64,000 bases of DNA from the NCBI GenBank assembly GCA_910575475.1, contig CAJTGD010000018.1, forward strand, positions 1 to 64,000. Direction: 5' to 3'. Each line of letters begins with the position of its first letter. Position 1 is the first letter of the stretch. The stretch is from Lachnospiraceae bacterium. GTDB taxonomy: Bacteria; Bacillota; Clostridia; Lachnospirales; Lachnospiraceae. The position numbers were made by a program, and so were the translations under genes. Shown one piece after another: positions 1 to 6,981 of this stretch. The notes under the pieces are model-generated. The model was given only the letters and a program-made list of their open reading frames with translations. It was not told where the DNA came from and did not search any database.

Positions 1-378
1 GTGATCTTCCAAGTCTGTCTGTAAAAAACAGAATTTCGGAAGGTTTGTTTTTTATACCCTTTTCTACGTCACAAACCGCTAGAAGCATTCATACTTACTC
101 AATAATTGTCTTAGATAATTATTGTATGTTAAAACAGCCATCGGTACCCTCCTGATGCGATTTTTTGTTAACGCACTCATTATAACTTGGAAAGTGTAGT
201 CCGTCAATGCTGTATTCTGGCTGTTGTATGTCACAGCTGGTCAAGGTGTGTCATGCAACTTCTGGCTATAGGGCTTGCTTTTCTTTTTGATTTTTTGTAT
301 TATTTTAAATGTATGTTTGTATTATACTTACGAATGTAGCTGGTAAAGTCCAAGAAGAGATATATTTGTCACTTTCTT
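1..378. other. left-edge intergenic stretch, no supported gene
   Basis: This AT-rich stretch precedes the first real gene and has no long open frame on either strand. On the minus strand an AGGAGGG ribosome site (148-154) sits correctly before an ATG at 141, but the frame closes after 20 codons at 79. That could be the broken start of a gene lost at the left edge, or chance. No tRNA, rRNA or insertion-sequence terminus could be recognised. Confidence 0.4.
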
Positions 379-379
379 A

Positions 380-408
380 TTGACAGGCAATTCTTGATGT
401 GATATATT
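380..408 (+). promoter_or_regulatory. sigmaA-type promoter for the DUF3796-XRE pair
   Basis: TTGACA at 380-385 and TATATT at 403-408 are separated by exactly 17 bases, a near-consensus vegetative promoter. It lies 45 bases upstream of the first gene, and the -10 box is inside a long palindrome. This suggests repression by a dimeric regulator. Confidence 0.8.
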
Positions 409-435
409 TATCTTGAAAAGAGATAAATATATCAC
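399..435. promoter_or_regulatory. perfect palindromic operator over the -10 region
   Basis: Two 15-base arms, GTGATATATTTATCT (399-413) and AGATAAATATATCAC (421-435), are perfect reverse complements separated by 7 bases. The palindrome covers the -10 box and the likely transcription start. A related half-site, AGATATATTTGTCAC, is seen at 358-372. The natural binder is the Cro/C1-type protein encoded two genes downstream; that assignment is inference. Confidence 0.7.
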
Positions 436-453
436 GTAAAGGAGAGCTTAATT

Positions 454-1122
454 ATGAAACGAACAAAAATTAGATTCCTTATGATTCTTGGACTGATATG
501 CATACTCATTGACATTGCTGCTTCGTGGTATTCTGCTATGTATAATGAAGGAAGGATTGTTGCGCCTATGGACTATTCTGCCTATGTTTTTCGGATTCAA
601 GATCTGCCGATGATTGCTTCTGTGTTTCTTACATGGATCTATGTGCTGTATTTGTTCATACTCCTTGTAAAAGCAATCATAAAAAATAACCGGAGGGACA
701 GGCGGTCATCTACATCCAGGAAGATTAATCCGAAGCTGGGATTTTTGGGCTTTCTGGGATTCTTGGGCTTTTTAGGTTTTTGGAATTATGGCTTTAATAA
801 AAATATGTCCGCATTTGTATTTTTTGCATTTTTTGGTTTTTTCGGCTTTTTCTTCGAAGGCAAAATGTCCAATACATTTCGGGATGAACGGTATAAGGAG
901 AATAAAGTAAAAGCTCAGTTTGCTTCGATGGAAATTGTGATGTCCATTTTGTTTATCCTCACATTGCTTTTGGGGCGGGGGGATCTTATGGGAAATCCGG
1001 AATATACGCTGATCGCAGTGCGGATCATTCTGTCACTCACGATTGGCCTGTATCTGCTTCTCAGTGAATATCTGCTGTATCGCTACGATCATGATGACGA
1101 GACTGCCGAAAGCGAGGATTGA
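454..1122 (+). CDS. DUF3796-type integral membrane protein
   Basis: The 222-residue protein has an N-terminal membrane segment (about 8-30), a second around 53-75, a central Gly-Phe-Leu tandem tract (about 95-111), a Phe-rich hydrophobic segment (about 122-136), and two more hydrophobic segments near 160-175 and 187-207. The C-terminus is acidic. The GFLGF tract followed by an FFGFFGF stretch and an FRDERY motif is what I associate with the DUF3796 family; members are small Firmicute membrane proteins of unknown role, often next to an XRE regulator. That arrangement is repeated here with a 3-base gap to the downstream regulator. A near-consensus promoter and a perfect palindrome precede it. 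The start is an ATG behind AAAGGAG. Biochemical function is unknown; a signalling or stress role coupled to the regulator is only inference. Confidence 0.75.
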   Translation: MKRTKIRFLMILGLICILIDIAASWYSAMYNEGRIVAPMDYSAYVFRIQDLPMIASVFLTWIYVLYLFILLVKAIIKNNRRDRRSSTSRKINPKLGFLGFLGFLGFLGFWNYGFNKNMSAFVFFAFFGFFGFFFEGKMSNTFRDERYKENKVKAQFASMEIVMSILFILTLLLGRGDLMGNPEYTLIAVRIILSLTIGLYLLLSEYLLYRYDHDDETAESED

Positions 1123-1125
1123 ACT

Positions 1126-1326
1126 ATGCCGGATTTTGAGTGTAAACTGAAAAAATACAGACAGCGAAAGGAGTTGACGCAGGAGCAGTTAGCTGTCCAG
1201 GTCGGGGTAAGGCGGGAGACCATCATGCGTCTGGAAAAGGCGCAGTACAATCCGTCTTTAAAGCTGGCGATTGACATTTCCAGGGTGGTGGAGGCCCCGA
1301 TTGAGGAAATTTTTATATTCAAGTAG
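1126..1326 (+). CDS. small Cro/C1-type (XRE) helix-turn-helix regulator
   Basis: This is a 66-residue single-domain DNA-binding protein. The helix-turn-helix is recognisable in residues about 8-55: a RQRKELTQEQLA helix, VGVRRETIMRLE as the recognition helix, then NPSLKLAIDISRVV and a PIEEIF ending, which is the standard layout of the short XRE family. It begins 3 bases after the membrane-protein gene, so the two are co-transcribed and probably translationally coupled. The 37-base palindrome at the promoter of the pair is the likely autoregulatory site. larB starts only 36 bases downstream with no clear intervening terminator, so read-through into the lar genes is possible. Confidence 0.88.
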   Translation: MPDFECKLKKYRQRKELTQEQLAVQVGVRRETIMRLEKAQYNPSLKLAIDISRVVEAPIEEIFIFK

Positions 1327-1362
1327 AGTTGTGAGAAGATTGTTGGAGGATCTTAAACGAGA

Positions 1363-2112
1363 ATGGATGCGAGAGAGGTTTTAGAGCAGGTGAGATCCGG
1401 CGGGATGTCGGTGGAAGATGCGGAGCGGTATTTTCAGAAGCAGTCCTATGAAGAGATGGGGTATGCCAAGCTGGATACATACCGGGAGATCCGTTCCGGG
1501 TTCCCGGAGGTCGTATTTTGCAGCAGAAAAGCGGATGTTCATCTGAAAAATATTTATAAAAGGTTATATGAGGAGAATGGAGAAGTATTCGGAACCCGTG
1601 CTTCGCAGCGGCAGTACGAGGTGGTGCGGGAGGTGCTGCCGCAGGTGGTTTACGATGAGGTCTCCCATATCTTAAAGATTGAAAAGCAGAACAAGACGCG
1701 GATCGGAGAGATCGCGGTCTGTACGGCAGGCACGGCGGATATCCCGGTGGCTGAGGAAGCTGCCCAGACGGCGGAATACTTCGGGGCAAATGTAAACCGC
1801 ATTTATGATGTGGGTGTCAGCGGGATCCACAGGATGCTCTCCCACCTGGATGTGATCCAGCGGGCCAACTGTGTGGTGGCCGTTGCAGGCATGGAAGGGG
1901 CGCTGGCAAGTGTTCTCGGCGGTCTGGTCAGCCATCCGGTTATAGCGGTCCCAACCTCTGTCGGCTACGGAGCCAGTATGAACGGACTGTCCGCGCTGCT
2001 TACCATGATCAATTCCTGTGCAAATGGAATTGCAGTGGTCAATATTGACAATGGTTACGGCGCAGGCTATATTGCCACCCAGATCAATCGGCTGGCAGTG
2101 AAAGGAGAATGA
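1363..2112 (+). CDS. larB: LarB, pyridinium-3,5-biscarboxylate mononucleotide synthase
   Basis: LarB carboxylates C5 of the pyridinium ring of nicotinic acid adenine dinucleotide and hydrolyses the phosphoanhydride, the first step to the nickel-pincer nucleotide. The 249-residue product has the usual family length: a short helical N-terminal part and a PurE-like C-terminal half (from about 115) with the AVCTAGTADIPVAEEA motif and the VAGMEGALASVLGGL loop. Cys219 in the INSCANG motif corresponds to the catalytic cysteine that forms a covalent adduct in the Lactobacillus enzyme. The ATG at 1363 is preceded by GGAGGA at rather long spacing (about 12 bases), so translation may be modest or coupled. 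The stop overlaps the beginning of the larC region, and larE follows, so this is a larBCE operon. Confidence 0.93.
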   Translation: MDAREVLEQVRSGGMSVEDAERYFQKQSYEEMGYAKLDTYREIRSGFPEVVFCSRKADVHLKNIYKRLYEENGEVFGTRASQRQYEVVREVLPQVVYDEVSHILKIEKQNKTRIGEIAVCTAGTADIPVAEEAAQTAEYFGANVNRIYDVGVSGIHRMLSHLDVIQRANCVVAVAGMEGALASVLGGLVSHPVIAVPTSVGYGASMNGLSALLTMINSCANGIAVVNIDNGYGAGYIATQINRLAVKGE

Positions 2113-2117
2113 AAAAT

Positions 2118-3533
2118 ATGGGAAATACATTATATCTTGAATGTTCGTCCGGCATCAGCGGGGACATGACGGTTGCCGCGCTGCTGGACCTTGGCGCGGA
2201 TCAGGAGGTTATGAAAAAAGCGATTGCGAGCCTTACTGTAGAAGGATTTTCAATCGAAGTCAACCGGGTAAAAAAATCCGGGCTGGACGCCTGCGATTTC
2301 CTGGTACGGCTGGACGAAGAGCATGAGAACCATGACCATGATATGGAATATCTGCATGGGGAGGGAGGACATGTGCACAGCCACTTACATCACCATAACG
2401 ATGCGGAAAACCATGAACATTCTCATGAAGGCATACACAGCCATTCACATTTTCATGATCCGGCGGAGACACATACTCACGGCGATGCAGCCGGCCATCA
2501 CAGCCCCCCACATATCCACCGCGGCTTAAATGATATACTGGAAATCATCAGCCAGGCGGACCTCAGCAGCAGGGCAAGAGCTTTGGCAGTCCGTATCTTT
2601 ACCATTCTCGCGGAGGCAGAGGCGAAAGCCCACGGTGTTCCTTTGGATCAGGTGCATTTTCATGAAGTGGGAGCGGTGGATTCCATCGTGGATATCGTTG
2701 CGGTTGCTGTGTGTCTGGACAATCTGGACATTACGGAGGCAGTCATCCCCAGGATTTGTGAAGGGCGGGGCTTTGTACGCTGCCAGCACGGCGTGATCCC
2801 GGTGCCGGTACCGGCGGTGATCCATATCGCGCAGGCCAGTCAGCTTCCTCTGCATCTGACCGAGACGGAGGGCGAACTGGTAACGCCTACCGGGGCGGCC
2901 ATCGCGGCGGCGATCCGGACAGCACAGCAGCTGCCGGAGTCATTTGTAATAAAAAAGACCGGGATCGGCGCGGGAAAACGTACCTATGACAGACCCAGCC
3001 TGCTCCGTGCAATGCTGATCGAACGTGCGGAACAATCCGCGGATGCCGGATCGGATACTCAAAAAAGCCAGAAGGAAGCCTGCATACCAAAAGACGTGGT
3101 TTACCGTCTGGAAACGAACATTGACGACTGCACCGGCGAAGCTCTCGGATATGTCATGGAACGCCTCTTTGACGCAGGGGCGAGGGATGTACATTACACG
3201 CCTGTTTATATGAAGAAAAACCGTCCGGCATATCAGCTCAATGTGATCTGTGACCGGGAAACTGTGCCGGAGATGGAGAAGATCATTTTCCGGGAAACCA
3301 CGACCATCGGCATTCGGAAAATGGAGATGGAGCGGACCGTGCTGGAACGGTCTGCGGGAAAGACCACTACATCATTGGGAGAGGCAGAGGTCAAGGTCTG
3401 CATCCTGCCGGACGGAGCGAGACGCGGCTACCCGGAATATGCCTCGGTAGAACGCCTGGCAAAAAAGAACGGTATCAGTTTTCGGGATGCATTTGAAATC
3501 ATAAAAAGAGAAGCGCAGGAACAATATCAATGA
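2118..3533 (+). CDS. larC: LarC, nickel-inserting cyclometallase for the pincer cofactor
   Basis: LarC inserts nickel into pyridinium-3,5-bisthiocarboxylic acid mononucleotide in a CTP-dependent reaction. The protein shows the family N-terminus (YLECSSGISGDMTVAALLDLG), a histidine-rich region at about residues 68-135 suited to binding or storing nickel, the VHFHEVGAVDSIVDIV motif, and the C-terminal nucleotide-binding half with the ETNIDDCTGE motif. In Lactobacillus plantarum larC is split and joined by a ribosomal frameshift; here it is one uninterrupted frame. An upstream ATG at 2109 overlaps the larB stop, but AAAGGAG (2101-2107) is only one base from it and 10 bases from the ATG at 2118, so I prefer 2118 (471 residues). 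The larE ATG overlaps the larC stop. Confidence 0.93.
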   Translation: MGNTLYLECSSGISGDMTVAALLDLGADQEVMKKAIASLTVEGFSIEVNRVKKSGLDACDFLVRLDEEHENHDHDMEYLHGEGGHVHSHLHHHNDAENHEHSHEGIHSHSHFHDPAETHTHGDAAGHHSPPHIHRGLNDILEIISQADLSSRARALAVRIFTILAEAEAKAHGVPLDQVHFHEVGAVDSIVDIVAVAVCLDNLDITEAVIPRICEGRGFVRCQHGVIPVPVPAVIHIAQASQLPLHLTETEGELVTPTGAAIAAAIRTAQQLPESFVIKKTGIGAGKRTYDRPSLLRAMLIERAEQSADAGSDTQKSQKEACIPKDVVYRLETNIDDCTGEALGYVMERLFDAGARDVHYTPVYMKKNRPAYQLNVICDRETVPEMEKIIFRETTTIGIRKMEMERTVLERSAGKTTTSLGEAEVKVCILPDGARRGYPEYASVERLAKKNGISFRDAFEIIKREAQEQYQ

Positions 3534-4348
3534 CAGAATACGAAGAGAAAAAGATCAGGCTCAAAGACCAGATACAGGCTTATGCAGAAGAAGGCTGTAT
3601 CGTGGCATTTTCCGGCGGCGTGGACAGCAGCCTGCTGTTAAAGCTTGTATGTGAGGCGGCAGGAAAGTCTGGCAGAATCTATGCGGTGACAATGCAGACC
3701 CGCCTTCATCCGGTCTGTGAGATTGAACATGCAAAAAAAGTGGCGGAAGAGATTGGGGCCTCCCATCTGGTCATCCCGGTGGATGAACTGGAGGAAGCAG
3801 GAATCCGCCAGAACCCGCCGGACAGATGTTACCTCTGCAAGAAGCATCTGTTTACAAAGATACTGCAAAAAGCCGAAGAACTGGGGATCCAAAATATCCT
3901 GGAAGGGACCAATGAGGACGACCTCCATGTCTATCGTCCGGGATTAAAAGCAATCCGGGAGCTGGGAGTGATCAGCCCTTTGGCTGAGGCCGGTTTTACG
4001 AAAGAAGATGTACGCCGTCTGGCAGAAGAATACGGCCTGTCCGTTTCGGACCGGCCTGCCGCACCCTGCCTGGCGACCAGATTTCCATATGGAGCAGCCC
4101 TTTCTTACGAAGAGATACAGAAGGTGGAACAGGGAGAGGACTATTTGAAAGGCTTCGGACTATATAACGTCAGACTTCGGATCCACGGCGATATTGCGAG
4201 AATTGAGGTGGATACCGGAGAATTTCCTGTTTTACTCCAATACCGTTCCCAGATTATAAATTACATCAGGCATTTGGGATATCCATATATCACTCTGGAT
4301 CTGGAAGGCTTCCGCTCCGGCAGTATGGATGTTGGGATTACCACATGA
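3530..4348 (+). CDS. larE: LarE, PP-loop sulfur transferase (three-cysteine type)
   Basis: LarE adenylates the carboxylates of the LarB product and replaces them with thiocarboxylates. The 272-residue protein has the PP-loop SGGVDSS at about 28-34 and the EGTNEDD motif near 125. It carries Cys100 and Cys103 (RCYLCKK) plus Cys180 (PAAPCLATRF). Cys180 aligns with the sacrificial cysteine of the L. plantarum enzyme. A set of three active-site cysteines is what is reported for LarE proteins that hold a [4Fe-4S] cluster, as in Thermotoga maritima, so a catalytic rather than sacrificial mechanism is inferred. The start overlaps the larC stop by four bases (ATGA), indicating translational coupling. 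No lactate racemase gene (larA) is nearby. Confidence 0.92.
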   Translation: MTEYEEKKIRLKDQIQAYAEEGCIVAFSGGVDSSLLLKLVCEAAGKSGRIYAVTMQTRLHPVCEIEHAKKVAEEIGASHLVIPVDELEEAGIRQNPPDRCYLCKKHLFTKILQKAEELGIQNILEGTNEDDLHVYRPGLKAIRELGVISPLAEAGFTKEDVRRLAEEYGLSVSDRPAAPCLATRFPYGAALSYEEIQKVEQGEDYLKGFGLYNVRLRIHGDIARIEVDTGEFPVLLQYRSQIINYIRHLGYPYITLDLEGFRSGSMDVGITT

Positions 4349-4363
4349 TAAAGGAATTCACCA

Positions 4364-6448
4364 ATGAACAAACGAACCATTTCCATCATACATGAGCTCT
4401 GCGCCCCGGAAAAGCCCATCAGCATTTCCGGGCTTGCAGGGCAGTTCGGCGTATCCCAGAGGACGATACGCAATGATCTGAATACGATCAATGATATTTT
4501 AAATGAAAACGAACTTTTGGAACTGAAGCTGAAAAGCGGAGGCCAGATCATACGAGATCCTTCATTTGACCAGATCCTTTCCTTCGTTTCAGATGGGGAT
4601 TTTTACGCCTACAAGCTGTCCAAAGGGGAACGGATCCGGATTGCGTCTGTTTTGCTGGTCACTTCGTCGGAATATACCACATTGTCTGCAATCGCCGATA
4701 CCCTGTTCGTGAGCCGGGCGACCGTGATCAATGACCTGGAAGAGATCAAGACATGCGTAAAAGAAGGCGGCCTGGAGGTAGTGTCCCATCCGAGCCGGGG
4801 CTTACGCGTACAGGGGACGGAGAGTGACAAAAGAGTCTTTTTGCTGAAAGCCGCGGATTCCGGTCAGAGTATGGCTGAGCAGGAGCTTATGACCGGGCAG
4901 ATCCATGTACCCGAGGAAACCCGAACCATGCTCCAGAAGATCATCACGGAGCAGGAGCACATTCACAAATGCTACCTGACGGACGATTCTTTCCAAAAGG
5001 TACTGCTTTATCTGGAAATTATGATCAACCGGAACCTGGCGGGAGAATATATGGAGGTACGCAGAAAAAATGTCAGCGGCAAGCACCAGATGGCACAGGA
5101 TATCCTGGAGCTGATCTCACAATACTGTCATTTCCGTACAACAGAGGATGAGATACAGTTTTTAAGCGAGCTGCTTTCCATGGCCAGGTACACCCGGCAG
5201 AGAACCGGCGAGGGGGATGCAGTAAAGCTGCAGTTTATCACCCGGCAGTTTATCTGGCAGATCTCAGAAGAGCTGCGGGTCAACCTGAACGGAGATTATG
5301 ATTTTTTCGAAAATCTGTCCGCGCATCTGGAATCCGTATATTCCGCCGCGTCTCCGGTCTATCCGGACAATCCGATCATTGAGGAGATCTTAGAGGAAAA
5401 CGCGGAGGTGGCTGCCGCGGTCCGGAAAAAACTGCCGATCCTCCAGCAGTATATCGGCGAGCCCATTGAAGAGATTGAACTGGGGTACATTACGGTCCAC
5501 GTATGCGCCGCTCTGGAACGAAAAAAGAACAAGGAGATCGCGTTCCATGTGATCGTGGCCTGCCATGCGGGTATCGGGACGTCTCAGCTTCTGCTGGAAA
5601 GGCTGAAAAAGCATTTTAATTTCCAGATCGTGGATATCATTTCCGTCCATGAAGCGAAAAACATGGATCCCGGAAAAGCGGATTTTATTATTTCCACGGT
5701 TCCGCTGGAAGGCTGCGGCCTGGATCATGTGATTGTCTCTCCGCTGTTAAGCGACGAAGATTATATCCGGGTGGGCAATAAGATCGACAGCCTGCGGGAC
5801 AGCCGGAATCTCCCTGTCCGCGGAGAGGAGCATGAGATCACGGCTAAGGGCCTTCTGGAAAAGCTGGATCCGGTCATCCGGGAATCGGTTCCCGATGCCG
5901 CTCCGGAGCTGATCCGGAAAATCCGGAAGATCGTGGGAGAATATTTTAATCAGACCATGGACACGGAATCGGAAGCCGAGCCGCCGTATCTCCATGAACT
6001 GCTGCCGCACACCCGAATCATGCTTGATGTGGAATGCGGAGACTGGAAGGAGGCAGTGCGCAGATCCGGAGAAATCCTGCTGGATATGGGATACATTGAG
6101 GCGCGCTACATTGATGCTATGATCGCCAACATTGATGAAAACGGTCCCTACATCGTCCTGTCTCCCGGATTTGCGGTTCCCCACGAAGGAGTGGAGCAGG
6201 GCAGCATCCGAGTCGGCATGAGCCTGATCCGCCTGAAGAATCCTGTGCCCTTCGGCGTGGAGGAGCTGGATCCGGTGGAATTTGTCTGCTGCCTGAGCGC
6301 GGTTGACCACAAGACCCATCTGCGGGCGTTTTTCAATCTGGTCAATCTGCTCAGAGACGAGAACTTTAAGCAGAGTCTTCACCAATGCAGGACGCCGGAA
6401 GAGGCGGCGGGGATCATCGAAAAATATGAATATGAGACTGCCGAATAG
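4364..6448 (+). CDS. PRD-containing transcriptional regulator with EIIB and EIIA domains (MtlR/LicR type)
   Basis: The 694-residue protein is a PTS-controlled regulator. Residues 1-60 form a first helix-turn-helix (FGVSQRTIRNDLNTIN), a second lies near 95-130, two PRD domains span about 180-390, an EIIB-like domain begins near 395 with Cys400 in the ACHAGIGTS loop, and an EIIA-like domain ends the protein with His607 in AVPHEG. In PRD1 the usual histidines appear replaced (VLLYLEIMINRN; FLSELLSM), whereas PRD2 keeps them (LSAHLES; ITVHVCAAL). The gene starts 15 bases after larE and precedes ptsH. No sugar-specific PTS permease is nearby, so the operon it controls is uncertain; ptsHI itself is one candidate. 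Confidence 0.85.
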   Translation: MNKRTISIIHELCAPEKPISISGLAGQFGVSQRTIRNDLNTINDILNENELLELKLKSGGQIIRDPSFDQILSFVSDGDFYAYKLSKGERIRIASVLLVTSSEYTTLSAIADTLFVSRATVINDLEEIKTCVKEGGLEVVSHPSRGLRVQGTESDKRVFLLKAADSGQSMAEQELMTGQIHVPEETRTMLQKIITEQEHIHKCYLTDDSFQKVLLYLEIMINRNLAGEYMEVRRKNVSGKHQMAQDILELISQYCHFRTTEDEIQFLSELLSMARYTRQRTGEGDAVKLQFITRQFIWQISEELRVNLNGDYDFFENLSAHLESVYSAASPVYPDNPIIEEILEENAEVAAAVRKKLPILQQYIGEPIEEIELGYITVHVCAALERKKNKEIAFHVIVACHAGIGTSQLLLERLKKHFNFQIVDIISVHEAKNMDPGKADFIISTVPLEGCGLDHVIVSPLLSDEDYIRVGNKIDSLRDSRNLPVRGEEHEITAKGLLEKLDPVIRESVPDAAPELIRKIRKIVGEYFNQTMDTESEAEPPYLHELLPHTRIMLDVECGDWKEAVRRSGEILLDMGYIEARYIDAMIANIDENGPYIVLSPGFAVPHEGVEQGSIRVGMSLIRLKNPVPFGVEELDPVEFVCCLSAVDHKTHLRAFFNLVNLLRDENFKQSLHQCRTPEEAAGIIEKYEYETAE

Positions 6449-6651
6449 GCCGGGAATACCAAAGGTATGGACAACGACTTGGTTGAATCCATTTCAAAAA
6501 TCTTGCAAACAATTATTCTTTTCCAATCCGCCACAGAGTGTTATGATGATAACCAGAGAAGGATAAGCGGCTAAAAGGCGGCAGGCATCATCTGAAAACC
6601 GTATGCTCTGCCCCGCTGTTTCCCTTAACATACATATTAGGAGGATCTATC

Positions 6652-6909
6652 ATGAAGACATTTAGCTATGAGATTAAAGACGCAATTGGAATCCACGCAA
6701 GACCGGCAGGACTTCTGGCAAAGGAAGCGAAGAAGTATGAGAGCAAGATCGTGATCAAAAAAGAAGGGAAATCCGCAGAGGCGACCAAGCTGATGGCGAT
6801 CATGGGAATGGGCGTAAAATGCGGCAACGTTGTAGACGTAGAGATCGAGGGCGCGGACGAAGAAAAGGCATACGAAGACATCAAGGCATTCTTCGAGGCA
6901 AACCTGTAA
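6652..6909 (+). CDS. ptsH: HPr, phosphocarrier protein of the PTS
   Basis: HPr carries phosphate from enzyme I to sugar-specific EIIA domains. The 85-residue protein has the active-site His15 in GIHARPAG. An ungapped alignment with Bacillus HPr, fixed by Gly39-Lys40 and Gly54, places Lys46 in the motif ATKLMAIMGMG at the position of the regulatory Ser46; Thr45 is the nearest hydroxyl residue. HPr kinase-dependent catabolite repression through Ser46 would therefore not operate in the usual way. The RBS AGGAGG is well placed. The 200 bases between the upstream regulator and ptsH hold no gene; possible weak promoter elements are present (TTCCAA and TATGAT before 6550) but their spacing is poor. 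ptsI follows 72 bases downstream. Confidence 0.95.
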   Translation: MKTFSYEIKDAIGIHARPAGLLAKEAKKYESKIVIKKEGKSAEATKLMAIMGMGVKCGNVVDVEIEGADEEKAYEDIKAFFEANL

Positions 6910-6981
6910 AAACGATTACAGATGTACGGTTGGATCATCCAGGGATGTTCCAGCCGGCTCATTTCATAGGAGTATATTGTT

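Noticed and set aside
79-141. 20-codon minus-strand frame with a good ribosome site
   Set aside because: Too short to assign; may be a gene remnant at the window edge, so it is only mentioned in the left-edge entry.
2109-3533. Possible programmed frameshift in larC as in Lactobacillus
   Set aside because: The frame is continuous from start to stop and covers both halves, so no frameshift is needed.
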